Shown in pieces: positions 11,086 to 24,126 of a stretch of 64,000 bases of DNA. The DNA lies in assembly GCA_963921825.1 (NCBI GenBank), contig OY997594.1, positions 36,822,557 through 36,886,556 of the forward strand, in the 5' to 3' direction. Below the pieces are notes generated by a model. That model did not search any database and had not been told where the DNA came from. It was given only the letters and a program-made list of their open reading frames with translations. Numbering within the stretch: position 1 is the stretch's first letter; each line of letters opens with the position of its first letter. Both the position numbers and the translations under genes were made by a program. This DNA comes from Erodium maritimum (Eukaryota; Streptophyta; Magnoliopsida; Geraniales; Geraniaceae).

Positions 11086-12840
11086 TGTTAAAACTCGATG
11101 TCGTGGACATGTTAAACACAAAATGTAGCGGAAGATTAACCACGAATCAATCGAGCTGAATCTACCAAATATGAAAAACAAGTCTGAAAAATTAACAAAG
11201 GTATGTGAACATCACCTTTGTAAGTGCCTCATCTTGCAGCTGGTGTATCTCGAAAAGGAACCGTTGAAATTAAAATCCATTGGTCAGATTGAAGACCCGT
11301 ATATGGAGAACGTTCACTCAAAAAATCAGCTTCATCGGACATCGGATGAACCTCTGATCGAACTCTTGAAAGTGACTAGTCGGACAAAACTATGCTGAAA
11401 ATCAGCACCCTCTACTTGTCCGAAATTGGTTCAATAACACCCAACTTTGAATGGCTTGAGCCCCTTGGACGTCTGCGTATCCTTAACGGAATCAAAGCCA
11501 ACATAGTTCTTGAGTTTGATGACTCAAGAACATGAAAAATCAACCTTGAAGCTTGGAGGGGCGTTTGGCCAAGGTAGAGGAGGAAGAAGAAGACTCTCTC
11601 TCTAATTCTCTACACTTTCATGTTGTCTTCTCCAACCTCTCTTGCATGCTTAGTTAAGTGGAATCACTTAACTCTCAACTTAAGACAAGTGTCCATGCCA
11701 AGATGCAAGGTGGAGATAATAAACTACCTAGTTTATTAGTTTAGTGGAAATTGGGTCCCACCCAATTTTGGTCAACAAGACTAATTGTCATCTAATGACT
11801 TAAGTATTTGTTGGGCCTAGCCTATATGGGCCGGCCATGGGCCTCTCCAAGAGAGCCCATGCCGAGCCTGATATGCTAGCCGGTCCACTATGGCGATCCC
11901 CGCCACAATTCCCTCCAACTTAGGTTCGTCATGTTCTTATCGAATATCAAAATGTCGGTGTGACCCTTAGGTCTATGCATGTCGGTAAGATCAACCTAAA
12001 ATCCCATTTTACTTGATCTTACCAAAGTGGCGACTGACGAGACTCAGTATTTCCCGACCCTGCATAACGAATCGCGCCCTGTCGATTCTGACCTTTCAGT
12101 CGTCCTTGTCATTATCCCTTTATCACCGATATCCGGATTGAGATAAGGCATAGAGCCGTCATCCTTATTATCCTCAATCCATGTTCCTTGATATGTGAGA
12201 TGACTGACCTTATGATACCCAATATCATGTGCATGGTCATGCTTTCCTGTCAGTCATTCTCGATCAAGCGGCCGTGAACCAGATATCTTTCCCATACCGT
12301 AGTATGAGGGATAAATCCCTTAGCCGTCTATCATGTCACTCATGCAGTCATTCCCCAAGCCAATCCTGGCCGTTATGGAAGCCCAGTCACGGTGCAACGT
12401 TGGGCTTTCAGGTCAAACTTGGTTGCTTACTGCATAGCGATCATATAGACTCCTCGGTTTAAGGATACCTGACAAGCTACGACTCTGAACATGTTCATGA
12501 CTTAATATATGGAACATATTCAGGTCGGGTCGTCCAACATCATGTCCTACATGATGTTTATGATCAGACTCCGGAACCCTTTCCTATGGCTACTAGAACG
12601 TAAGCCATCAAGAGTCATATTTCATACTAGTCGCTTCCAGCAAAGACTATTGACTAGGGACCTCATCGAGCGTGATCCATTCTGATCTATGGTTCTATTC
12701 GCATGGTGGGCCCAGATCGGAAACACACACGAAATATTACTCCAACACTTAAGTAATATAAAAACCGCTTTATTTATATTACCAACGATGATAATTACAA
12801 TTGGACATTTACGATTGGACTACGAGCACTGACGCTAACA
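11086..12840 (-). repeat. 3' LTR of copia E
   Basis: 1755 bp, TGTTAAAACTCGATG to GACGCTAACA on the plus strand, adjoining the PPT at 12841. It pairs with 18144-19887. Confidence 0.93.
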
Positions 12841-12857
12841 ATCTCCCACTTGCCCTA
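12841..12857 (-). other. Polypurine tract of copia E
   Basis: The plus strand ATCTCCCACTTGCCCTA gives a purine-rich GGGCAAGTGGGAGAT on the minus strand, directly before the LTR start TGTTAG. It is the primer site for plus-strand DNA synthesis. The same tract precedes the LTRs of D (25816) and F (53035-53050). Confidence 0.85.
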
Positions 12858-13457
12858 GCTCCAATCTAAATTCCAATCTAATCCCATTGACCTTACATGC
12901 CTTTCGTGCTTGTGTAACGAGAGCGCTTTGGTCAATGGGTCGGCTATGTTATCATCCATTGCAATATACGTGATCTTCACATCGCCTTTGTTCTGAATCT
13001 CTCTGTTTAGGTGATATCGTCGCACTACATGTTTGGATTTGTTATGCGATCTGGGCTCTTTAGCTTGAGCAATGGCCCTAGTGTTGTCGCAAAATAGGTT
13101 CACCGGGCTGGATGGGTTTTTAATTACACCCAACCCTGCCGTGAACTTCCTAATCCATACAGCGTCCTTGGCCGCATCTACAGGCGCTATGTATTCGGCC
13201 TCTGTCCTGGAGTCAGCTACGGTATCTTGCTTCATGCTCTTCCAGCTGAAAGCACAGTCAATCAGCGTAAACAAATGTCTTGACTGACTTCTAAAGTCAT
13301 CTTAATCTGTTTGGAAACTAGCGTCAACATACCCATTAACGACTAGTTCAGACTTATCTTTCCCCAAGGGTTAGACTGATGTCTGCTGGTACAACACAAG
13401 GCATACAAGACATCCAGTCTCGTATATGTCATGCATATATGATCGATCCTGCCCCTC
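12858..13457 (-). pseudogene. Copia E RNase H
   Basis: The minus strand carries SRTEAEYIA, then DAAKDAVWIRKF, NLFCDNTRAIAQAKEPRSHN, SKHVVRRYHLNREI and DPLTKALSLHKHERH, which are the copia RNase H/C-terminal landmarks including the D-N and D-P-L-T-K motifs. The stretch 12858-13274 is open. Upstream sequence towards RT is in other frames. Confidence 0.85.
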
Positions 13458-14400
13458 TCAGGCGCATGGGATTCGCATCATCCTTTTCATCTCATCAGGT
13501 GTTTTTGGACACTGAGTCTTGCTGAGATTAATGCCATGAAGAGCGGGTAAGAATCCTTTCTTTGAATCGAGCATTGAGAACCAACTCAATGCATTGTTCT
13601 CATAGGTGCTCTGACTTAATCCCAAGAACCTCTTGGTGCGATCTCTATATATCTTAATCCCTAAGATATAAGCAGACTCGCCTAAGTCCATCGCGAAACA
13701 CGTCCCCTCCAAGCCTTTGGTCTCGTTTAAAACAGGGACGTCGATTCCGATAAATAGTATGTCATCGACATAAAGCACCAGAAATGAAATCTTACTCCCA
13801 CTAGCCTTCTTTTAAACGCAAGGGTCGTCTTCGTTCTTGACAAAGCCGAATCCAATCACAGCTTCATCAAAACTAAGATTCGAACTCCGAGAAGCTTGTT
13901 TCAATCCACATATGGATTTTAACAACTTATAAATCTATCCCTTATTCTTCGGATCATCAAAACCTTCGGGCTGAGGCATAAAACGTCTTCAGTCAAATTC
14001 CCGTTTAAAAGAGAATTTGACATCCACTTGCCATATCTCGTAATAAAGATACGAGACTATGTCAAGAAGAATTTGGATAGATTTGACCATAGCCTCTGGT
14101 GAGAAGGTTTCCTCATAGTCAATCCACAGGATCAGTCTGTAACCTTTTGCAACCAGTCAGGCTTTGTAGGTCAGAGGCTTTCCATCCATGTCCATCTTCA
14201 CCTTGAAGATCCATTTGCATCCGATGGTCCTCACACCATCGATGGGATCAACCAGTTCCCAGACTTGGTTATCCGACATGGATTGCATTTCCTCCCTCAT
14301 GGCTCCCAGCCATAACTCGGAGTCGGGCCCATCCATGGCTTCCTGGAAAGGTGATTGGATCCTCATGATCCACCATCAGCTCACTGTCACCTCCAGACAC
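13458..14400 (-). pseudogene. Copia E reverse transcriptase (YVDD present)
   Basis: The N-terminal part at 14366-14157 reads SELWLGAMREEMQSMSDN and TIGCKWIFKVKMDMDGK. The palm appears at 13778-13458 with MLYVDDILFIGIDVPVLNE (catalytic YVDD at 13761-13772) and later LGIKIYRDRTKRFLGLSQ. Degenerate sequence with stops joins the two parts. The seven codons at 13752-13772 are exactly those missing from D and F. Confidence 0.88.
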
Positions 14401-14559
14401 AAAACAACCATATCTCGAAGGTGGGTGACTAATCCTTCCAGTTTTCCTCGGACCTTCAGGAATTGTTAAAGGAATTGGTTCTTGCTCTACGACCCTTTCA
14501 GGCTCCTCTACTGGGTTGTCATGTGGCTAAGAGGCATCTGTACCATCTTGAACTTCTTC

Positions 14560-15800
14560 TAGATGTACAACCCTCCCACTGACATCTTTGAAAACAAAAT
14601 CCCTTTGCACAAAGACCTCATCCGAGTGACGAACACCATGTTCTCACTGGGTTTGTAGAAGTAGTATCCCCTTGTTTCCTTGGGATACGCAACGAAGGTG
14701 CATTATCAGATCTTGGTTCGAGCTTACTGTGAACTAACCGATTCACATAAGCCTCGCAACCCCAAATCTTTAGGAAGGACAAAACGGGCCTCCCCCCGTG
14801 CCATTTCTCAAATGGTGTCCCTTCTACAGCCTTCGTAGGAGCCCGATTCAAAATGAATACGACCGTCTCCAAAGCATAACCCCAGAAAGAGATAGGGTGA
14901 TCAGTCCAACTGGCCATGGATCAGACCATTGTCCAACAATGTCTGATTTCTCCGTTCGGCTACACCTCTCAACTACGGTGTCCCGGGAGGAGTCCATTCC
15001 GAAGGATCCCATTCTCTCTTAGATGATCTAAAAACCATGTAGTTAAGTATTCTCCTGCTCGATCCAATCGAAGAGGCTTAATACTTTTCCCGAGCTGGTT
15101 TTCTACTTTAGTCTTGAACTCTTTGAATTTATCAAAAGTTTTAAACTTATGTCTAATCGAATAGACATAATCATATTTTACTGCATCCATCAGTAAATGT
15201 GATGAAGTAGCTAAAACCCCTCTTGGCAAGCGAACTTATTGGTCTACACACATCCGAGTGTATCACCCCAATAACTCACCCGCCCTTTCACCGCGATCGA
15301 TGAAGGGCGCTTTAGTCATTTTTCTCAACAAACAAGCCTTGCATTTATTATTCGAATGAAATTCAAATGGACCTCAATGTCCGCACTTGTGAAGTGCTGA
15401 TATGTGTTTCTTGATTATGAGACCTAAATGACAGTGCCTTAACAGAGTATGCTCTAAATTATCGGATTTAGACCTTTTGGTATCAACCTTATAAATAGAG
15501 CTTGAGGCATTGTCACCATATCCAATATGTACAATCCTCCGACCATGTTTGTTTAAACATATCATTGCATAGAATATTGAAATTCAATTTCTAATATCCA
15601 TATTATATCCTTCGGTGTCTAATACGGATACAGATATAATTATCCTAATAGGTATGCAATATATTGTTCAAAACACAACAAGGCTATTTGGATGATTAAG
15701 ACCCATGGATCCTACAACAGTCGCTACAACCCTTGCTTGTTGTCCACTCTGAGGTCCAATTTGTTCTTCTCCAATCATCTCCTACCTTCCAACCACTACA
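14560..15800 (-). pseudogene. Copia E integrase and pre-integrase zinc region
   Basis: Fragments in different frames: pre-integrase module with LLRHCHLGLIIKKHISALHKCG (15565-15374), core with YDYVYSIRHKFKTFDKFKEF and LRLDRAGEYLTTWFLDHL (second catalytic Asp kept, GGEY changed to AGEY), then WTDHPISFWGYALETVVFILN, APTKAVEGTPFEKWHG and FLKIWGCEAYV at 14917-14618. It is non-functional because of frameshifts around the third catalytic residue. Confidence 0.85.
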
Positions 15801-15889
15801 CGTTAGTGCGTATGTGAGATTCACCCTTGGTATCCAATACCCATGAATTTTTGGAAGTAGCGAGATGTAGCTCTATTAGGTTAATACCT

Positions 15890-16520
15890 AAAGATGGCGC
15901 AGTCCTACTGCCCTTCTTTAGATCATCCTAGTTTTTCCCACAATTCTGAATCCAATGATCAGGCTTCTGGTAGTAGAAGCAGACAATCTCATCCTCCTCA
16001 GCCTTCCTTGGGGACCCCCGGTCCTTGGAGGGTTAGGAGCGATCGTGTGTCTCATCTTTCTCGCCAAGTGCACAGGGGCCTTGCCCTTGCCACTACCAGT
16101 TTCCCTCCCGAAACTGGATCCCTTTCTGACCATCAAAATATCCTTGGATCCTAGATACCTGACATTCTTCTCAGCAGTTACAAACGTGCCATGTAACTCT
16201 GACTTGGTCTTGTCCATATCGTGCATATGATAGCTCACGATGAACTCATCATACACACGAGGAAGCGAGCGTAGACCCATGTCTGTTGCTATCTTCGACA
16301 CTATCTTAAGACCCAGTCAATTAAGATGTTCGAGATGCCCCTTCATTTTCTAGACATAAGGGATAGCCTTATCAAGGATATGTCCTTTTGCGTTTAAAAT
16401 TTGAGGACTATCCTCAAAACTCTATACCAGTCCAAATAGTTTGTCCCATTAAGCTTGACCCTGTCAAGAATGGGTTTAAGTGACAAACTACGAGTGTTCG
16501 CTGATGTGTTATCCATTTTG
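15890..16520 (-). pseudogene. Copia E gag remnant
   Basis: The minus strand reads PRVYDEFIVSYHMHDMDKTK, then SELHGTFVTAEKNV and a glycine/lysine-rich stretch, typical of copia Gag before the zinc knuckle. A degraded knuckle follows at about 16000-15955. At 16500-16380 sequence like KLNGTNYL/WYR and LRIVLK (seen intact in D) is recognisable but out of frame. Confidence 0.7.
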
Positions 16521-18143
16521 ATCTACACGACAAAGTGAATTTAATCAGTAAAATGAATAAATTAAGAAGATCGAGTTCAAACACCGACAGACGATTCTAA
16601 ACCTATAGAATCTTGAACCAAGAACCTTGATTCACTCGATTGAGTTGAACTAATGCTCACCACTCAATCGAGCTATGTAGGCCGGACTCCATCCGATCAC
16701 ATCCAATGTGACTCTTGGCTAGGGTATGTACTTGAGTACACGGCTCACCCTATCTGATATCCTAGCTCAACCTCTGGCTGAGAATCTTAGTCGGGTCCAC
16801 CAGTTTTCAACGATGGCCTGTCACTATGTAGGTGCTCCGCTAATGCACACGACACCCACATATGCTGACCAAACTTACTACAACGCCTTACTATGGATGC
16901 TCCGCTAATGCGCACGACACCCATAGGTCGAGGAAGTAGGAAGTTGTTGATAAACTGGGAGGTATCTGACATGACCCGGTTTTACTTGTCTTGTCGTGTT
17001 TGAACGTTTGGCACATCATTGATGCGGTGAGAACATCAACTACATTCTAAATGCAATGACGTCTCCAATTATATCCAATGTAATTCTTCCTTCGAACTCC
17101 ATCAAATGTAAAGACGGTTCAAGGGTTCACAAGCAAACGATTAAAACCAATTTTATCTTTGCATTTGAGGTGATTTGCTTGAAAGTTGAAATCTAAGCAT
17201 GCATTCTAACCATACAATCATGCATAATTTAAACCAAGCATCAAGCATAAAGACGTTCACGTCAAAGCCCCCTAAACTATTCCCAACCCGGTCTTGAGCA
17301 ATCTTGACTTCAAGCTGACGACGTGGGCCTCCCACTCGCCCCTTGACGTCCATCTACTCCAAGCCATTTCCTGCGGTCTCCCACTTGCCTCTTGAGCTCC
17401 TTGGTCTCCAAGCCGGCAATGACGGTTACAAAAATATACACGACTCGTAGGTCGGGAAATAATAATTATTACAAACAAGTGGTACGAAGACCACACCTTT
17501 AAAAGAATAGTTACACGCTAACACTATCGGCACGTAGTCCGAGAAAAGCGATAAAACTACCCGGGGCTTAATAACGTGCACCATGCATAATCATCACATC
17601 ATACAGCGTGTTATCAAACACTGAGATATGACTGATTTTAGTTAGCTTCCAAATTTCGGAAATTATTACACGTTTTATCAAACCGGTTTCAAAAATGAAT
17701 TTTCCGAACGTTTAATTTTGTGGTTCATTATGACGGTTCCAAACTCGTTCAAATTCCGCAAATGGTTTAGCCCCGGCGTTTCGACTATCCAATAGTCACG
17801 ACTCGGCCTAGCTCCGTCCAACGGAGCCCCATCCGGTCACGGGATCGGCTCCCCGAGAGTCCCAGTCTCGTGACCCCAAAAATTAAACTTTGTCCAAAAA
17901 AATCAGATTTGATTTTATTTCGAAAATCACCAATTTCATGCATAAAAACCACATGCAAGAAATTAAATCATGTTATCAATCAAGCATACATCCATATATG
18001 CAAAAACATGAAATTAAGAAGCTGGCATGCATATTTAAGCACTTTAAATAAAAAAAAACCAGCAAGCACTTCAAAATTTCCAGCACCAAAACTGAAATTT
18101 TCAGCTCTTGTTTTTCCCGTTGGTAGCCATGCTCTGATACCAC
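16521..18143 (-). mobile_element. Copia E leader with PBS
   Basis: Non-coding sequence between gag and the 5' LTR. The PBS is at 18131-18142 (minus strand TGGTATCAGAGC, complementary to initiator Met tRNA), one base from the LTR. The leader has the same layout as that of D (29344-30900): a duplicated 'GCTCCGCTAATGC.CACGACACCC' unit at 16830-16925 and a GGCTCCCCGAGAGTCCC segment near 17850. Confidence 0.85.
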
Positions 18144-19887
18144 TGTTAGAACTCGATGTCGTGGACATGTTAAACACAAAATGCAGTGGAAGATTAACCA
18201 CGAATCAATCAAGATGAATCTACTAAATATGAAAAACAAGTCTGAAAATTTAGCAAAGGTATGTGAACATCACCTTTGCAAGTGCCTCATCTTGCAACAT
18301 GTGTATCTCGAAAACGAACCGTTGAAATTAAAATCCCTTTGGTCAGATTGAAGACCCATATGTGGAGAACGTTCACTCCAACAATCAGCTTCATCGGACA
18401 TCGGATGAACCTCCGATCGAACTCTTGAAAGTGACTGGTCGGACAAAACTGTGTTGAAAATCAGCACCCTCTACTTGTCCGAAATTGGTTCAATAACACC
18501 CAACTTTGAATGGCTTGAGCCCCTTGGACGCCTACGTATCCTTAACAGAATCAAAGACAACGTAGTTCTTGAGTTTGATGACTCAAGAACATGAAAAACC
18601 AACCTTGAAGCTTGGAGGGGGGTTTGGCCAAGGTAGAGGAGGAAGAAGAAGACTCTCTCTCTAATTCTCTACACTTGCATGTTGTCTTCTCCAACCTCTC
18701 TTGCACGCTTAGTTAAGTGGAATCACTTAACTCTCACTTAAGACAAGTGTCCATGCCTAGATGCAAGGTGGAGCTAATAAGCTACGTAGTTTATTAGTTT
18801 AGTGGAAATTGGGTCCCACCCAATTTTGGTCAACAAGACTAATTGTCATCTAATGACTTAAGTCTTTGTTGGGCCTAGCCTGTATGGGCCTCTCCAAGAG
18901 AGACCATGTCGAGGCCGATATGCTAGCCGGTTCACTATGGCTATCCCCGCCACAATTCCCTCCAACTTAGGTTCGTCATGTTCTTATCGAGTATCAAACT
19001 ATCGGTGTGACCCTTAGGTCTATGCATGTCGGTAAGATCAACCTAAAATCCCATTTTACTTGATCTTACCAAAGTGGCGACTGATGAGACTCGGTATTGC
19101 CCAACCCTGCATAACGAATCGCGCCCTGTCGATTATGACCTTTCAGTCGTCCTTGTCATTATCCCTTTATCACCGATATCCGGATTGAGGTAAGGCATAG
19201 AGTCGTCATCCTTATTATCCTCAATCCATGTTCCTTGATATGTGAGATGACTGACCTTATGATACCCAGTATCATGTGCATGGCCATGCTTTCCTTTCAC
19301 TCACTCTTGATCAAGCGGTCGTGACCCATATATCTTTCTTATACCGTAGTATGAGGGATAAATCCCTTAGTCGTCTATCATGTCACTCATGCAGTCATTC
19401 CCCAAGCCAATGATGGTCGTTATGGAAGCCCAGTCACGGTGCAACATTGGGCTTTCAGGTCAAACTTGGTTGTTTACTGCATAGCAATCATATAGACTCC
19501 TCGGTCTAAGGATACCTGACAAGCTACGACTCTGAACATGTTCATGACTTAATCTATGAAACATATTCAGGTCGGGTCGTCCAACATCATGTCCCACATG
19601 ATGTTTATGATCAGACTCTAGAACCCTTTCCTATGGCTAATAGAATGTAAGCCATCAAGAGTCATATTTCATACTAGTCGCTTCCAGCGAAGACTATTGA
19701 CTAGGGACCTCATCGAGTGTGATCCATTCTGATCTATGGTTCTATTCGCATGGTGGGCACAGATCGGAAACACACACGACATATTACTCTAACACTTAAG
19801 TAATATAAAAGCTGCTTTATTTATATTGCCAACGATGATAATTACAATTGGACATTTACGATTGGACTACGGGCACTGAGGCTAACA
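18144..19887 (-). repeat. 5' LTR of copia E
   Basis: 1744 bp, TGTTAGAACTCGATG to GGCTAACA on the plus strand, next to the PBS. It pairs with 11086-12840. Confidence 0.93.
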
Positions 19888-20470
19888 GCCAGACTCTATT
19901 AGAAGCCATCAGGTTCAAAAGAGCCATATTGTTCTCTGGAGTCAATTGTAGAAAAGAACCTCCAGCTGCTGAATCAAAATAACTTTGACTGACTTCATTC
20001 AGACTAGAATAGAAAGTCTGTAGTTGCACCCATAGTGGTTGCCAATGATGTGGACACTATGCATCCACCAATGTCTCATCACCTTGTTGGGCAAAGGTGT
20101 TAATGTCTGCTCTCAGCTTTATTGTCTTCTTAGGTGGAAAGAATTAGTTCATGAACGCATCCACTAACTGGTCCCATGTTCTGATGCTCCCAATATGCAT
20201 CTAACGTAGCCACTTACTTGCTTTATCCTTCAATGAGAAAGGAAAAAGCCGAAGGCATGCTGCGTCACTTGACACTCCATTATACCTGAATGTGTCACAC
20301 AACTCAAGAAACATTGTTAAGTGTTCCAAAGGATCCTCGTGTGCATTCCCATGGAATGGTGGTTGATAACTGATGTCTTGATCTCAAATGTTGGGTTCGT
20401 GACTGGTGGTGCGACAATGTTGCCTTCAATGCCTCGGAGTGATGGAGTTCCATACTCCATCAATGCCCTT
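19888..20470 (-). pseudogene. Athila gag, middle part
   Basis: Reading minus from 20465: RALMEYGTPSLRGIEGNIV, then TFEIKTSVIN, sequence equivalent to the capsid helices, and later NEVSQSYFDSAAGGSFLQL and NNMALLNLMASN, ending at the copia E insertion. It is bounded on the right by element C, whose TSD (CCCTT, 20466-20470) lies in the RAL codons. The frame continues at 42440 on the other side of C. Several stops and frameshifts are present. Confidence 0.85.
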
Positions 20471-21021
20471 TGTAGGGAATAAAGGTTAGTATATTGACGA
20501 TAAACAACTTCAAGTAAACAAATTAACAAATTGAAATTATAGAATAACCTTTACCGATCAGTTAGCTTACTGATTACGGAATAGGAAATTCGGGTTTAAC
20601 CGAGTCCAGGTACTCCTGTCTCCTTAACACACTTGACTGCCCCGTATGGGCAACGGTCTCCCAGGATACAACGACTAACGTCAGCGAACTCAACTCCGTG
20701 TAGAGAAATCACCAGACTAAGGAAGAATGAAAATGAAATTGGAAGAGAAAGTGATGATTTTCGATCTATGGTTTTTAACATGTGAAGTGTTTTTGGTATG
20801 TTTAAAAGTGTGTAGCAGATGATTTAGCAGGTTTATCTTTATAGGCTCTCTAATAGGGATAAGAAGGTAATTTTATGGGGTAGCTAATCCCATAAAAGCC
20901 CCCCATTAAGAGGTCATGGCCAACCAACTACTTAAATCACAATTAAAACCATAAAATCAATTTAATAACATAAATCTCATTTAAAACAATAAAATCACAT
21001 TTTGACCACATTTTTCCAACA
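20471..21021 (-). repeat. Left (3') LTR of element C
   Basis: 551 bp. Its last 334 bp (from AACTCCGTGTAGAG near 20690) match 42098-42439 closely, including GGCTCTCTAATAGGGATAAG and TTTTTCCAACA. It is followed by the PPT at 21022. Confidence 0.85.
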
Positions 21022-21137
21022 ATCCCCCACAAAAATGTGATGCGAACGGAAAAGGAACGAGGGAGCGGTGACTTCTCAAAGTCGATACCTGCATAGGATA
21101 GGTAGATGTTCATCCTTGAACCTTCCCTTGTGAAAGT
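21022..21137. mobile_element. Element C interior, first segment
   Basis: Non-coding. It starts with ATCCCCCACAAAAATGTGATG (PPT region, read minus) and ends at solo LTR A's TSD (AAAGT, 21133-21137). It continues at 34052. Confidence 0.7.
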
Positions 21138-22778
21138 TGTAATAACCACTCCCGGTCAAAGCCAGTCAAACCTGCGAAAAACAGGAAAATTTAAATTTTT
21201 TAAGACTGACAGTTAAGTGAACCTAAAATGACCCCGAGTGTCATACCGGACTTAAGTTGGCCCCGTTTTTGTCCAAAGTGAGGTCCGGGGGACTCAGGGC
21301 AACTTTCTGATCAATTTGGGAAATGTTGACTTTTCGCTGGAAAAGTCAACCGAGCGACGTTTTGGTCCATTCGAGGACCGTTTTGGATCCAAAAATCTTA
21401 ACCGTCATCGCAGCGGTCTTAGTTGAGCCGTTTCCTTGTGGCCCGCCAAGTTTCGTAATTTTTGGGAAAAAGTACCCGTTCGGGGCCCGAAACGTCCGTT
21501 TTTCGCGAATCTGATTGGATTTTAGCTAGGAGATATTTTCCAAAAAGGTGGGGGACCCACATTACACATGTCATGAATGTGGTGGAAAGAAAAGGGAGGA
21601 CAACTTTTCCCTTGACTTTAAAGAAAAGACAAAATGAAAAGGGGAGGTATTTTGGTCTTTTTGCTATGTGTTAGTTTTGAAAAAATAGAAAGATGAGTGT
21701 GGGAGGTGTTCGGCCATTTTGGTGAAAATAGGAGAGGTTTTTAGAGAGAGAAAATTCAAGGGAAGAAGGAGAGAAAAGAGAAGGTGTTGTTAGGGTTTTG
21801 ACATTTCTCGATCATCCGTCCGGTGGATCGTCTCAACGATAGAAGATTCAAGCTCACATCGACATTCTCTACGGTGAGCACCTAACCGATTTTCATTTTT
21901 TTTTAAGTTTGAAAATTTGGGTTTGGGTTAAAACTATTAGTTTTTGGTTGATTTGAGGTGTGGGGTTCGTTGGAGGTGTTTTGGAACGAAGAGATGAACG
22001 TTTTCCGGTGACCGGAGGCTCGAGGGAGCTCCGGCCACCGTGTATGGTTGCTGGCCGGTTTTGTAGGGTGGCTGGCCGGAGTTAGGACCAGCCACCAACT
22101 TGGTGGACCGGACACAAACCGGCCCTCGCCACCCACGGCCAAAGGGGGTCGGGTGGGGCCCACATGCTCGGGTGTTCGGGTTTTGTGTTCGGGTGGTTTA
22201 GAACGTTCCCCGGATCATTTATCCACAACCGAATTGAAATTTGGAATTAAATTGGAAAAGTTGTAATTAACGGGTTTTAGAAACTTTAAACGTTAATTAA
22301 TTGACTCGGAAGTCGGAATTCGATTCTGTCAAGTACATTGGGACCCTTGATTTATTCTAAGACCGTAGAAACGAAAACGGGAATTTTTGGAGCCCCGGAA
22401 GGGCATTTACAAAACCCAGGCAGATTCGCCATGTCGGGCGAATCGGGCCTTTACGGGTCCCTTATCGACAATGTCGAGTAATTGGGAAGTTTGGGAGTGA
22501 TCGACATTGTCGGGGTTAAGTTTGGGCTTCGAGTTTAATGGTTTTCGGTTTATTCGTACTAGTTTAAAAGTGCCCTTAAATTGTGTTCTTTTATATCGTG
22601 CCACGGACCGGGGCAAGGGAAAGCTGGGTGAGTGACTGAGATCATCACCAGAGCTCGTGGTTGGCTTTTGGGAGAACACGCACGAGGTAGGGAAAAGTAG
22701 CCGGATCTCGGCCCTGACTGGGGAAAGTTAACAGTAGAATTGCATGTGACACCGGGGTGTCGTGGGTTGAATAAAGTT

Positions 22779-24126
22779 ATGTACTTATGTACACGGCTTA
22801 CCCTATCTGTTACCCTAGCTCAACCTCAGGCTGAGAATCGTAGTCGGGTCCACCAATTTTCAACTATGGCCCGTCACTATGTAGGTGCTCCGCTAATGCG
22901 CACGACACCCACATATGTCGTCCAAACCTACTACCCCGCTTTCCCATGGATGCTCCGCTAATGCGCACGACACCCATAGGACGGGGAGGTAGTAAGGTGT
23001 TGATAATTGGGAGGTATCGGACATGACCCGCTTTTACTTGTCCGGTTGTGTTTAAAACTTTGGCACATCCTAGATGCGATGAGCACATCAACTACATTCC
23101 AAATGCAATGATGCCTCAAATTACATCCAATGTAATTCTTCCTTCGAACCCGTCAACTACATCCAATGTAATGACGATTCTAAGGGCTCACACACAAGGA
23201 TTAAAATTCCAATTTTATCTTTGCATGTGAGGTGATATGCTCGGTAAATAAAGTTAAGCATGCAATTCTAAAACACATAGAATTAATCATGCATAAACTA
23301 AACCAAGCATAAAGCGATAAATATGCACATAATAGCCCCCTAAACTAACTCCCACTAGCTTCTTGAGCTCCATCGACTCCAAGCCGATGCCAACACCCGA
23401 AAAGCCACCAAATGACCTTTTCGCCCTTTCTTCATCTTGAGTAAAATATTACAATTTAATACACGACTCGCAGGTCGGGAATAAATAAATATTACAAACA
23501 AGTGGTTCGACGACCACACCTTGAAAGAATAATTACACGCTAACTCTAACGGCTCGCAGGCCGTGAAAAGCGATAAATAATTAAATCGAGCTCGGGGCTA
23601 TTATGTACACCATGCCAACATCACATCACACATCGTGTTATCAAACAAGCATGTTATCAAACATCATGTGATTTTCCGGTTTTAATTAATAGCCAAGTTT
23701 CGAAATTTTTTGATGCTCGGTTTATCGAAACCGTTCAAAAATGAAACTTTTGAACATTTGATCTTCGAGTTCATCATGACGGTTCCAAACTCGTCATAAC
23801 TAACAAAACGGTTTAGCCTTGGCATATTAACCATCCAATGGTCATGCTTGGTCTAGCTCCGTCCAACGGAGCCCCGTTCGGTCCCGGTTTCGGCTCCCCG
23901 AGAGTCCCGCTCCCGAGACCCGAAAAATCAAATTTTTTTCAAAATTTCCAGATTTGAAATAATTTTCAAAAATTCATTTTACATGCATTAAATCCATAAA
24001 CAATAATTTAAAACATGTAATCAAACAATTTAGCAAAACAACATGCCAAAAACGAAACTTTCAAGCAAAACCGAAACTTTGAACACCGTCTTGTGAATCC
24101 CGAAGGTAGCATGGCTCTGATACCAC
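22779..24126 (-). mobile_element. Truncated tandem internal unit (PBS and leader) left of copia D
   Basis: By eye identical to the D leader at 29553-30900 (offset 6774). It begins next to the 3' LTR of D with a PBS (GCTCTGATACCA, 24115-24126 region) and breaks off where solo LTR A resumes, at a TAT microhomology near 22779-22781. It makes the order LTR, internal, LTR, partial internal. Confidence 0.88.

Larger units (their letters stand above)
11086..19887 (-). mobile_element. Ty1/copia element E (complete structure, inactive)
   Basis: Two LTRs (11086-12840 and 18144-19887) in the same orientation enclose 5.3 kb. The right LTR is the 5' LTR, followed leftwards by a Met-type PBS, a leader, gag, integrase, RT, RNase H and a PPT at 12841. 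It is inserted in Athila gag. The flanks share GCCA (11082-11085, 19888-19891), one base short of the usual 5-bp TSD. Coding regions contain many stops and frameshifts. LTR copies differ visibly, including a deletion in the GGCCGGCCAT region of the right LTR, so E is older than D. Confidence 0.93.

Noticed and set aside
20317-20529. Independent small minus-strand protein
   Set aside because: Its first codons lie in the C LTR and the rest is Athila gag (RALMEYGTPS region), so it is a chimera created by the insertion.
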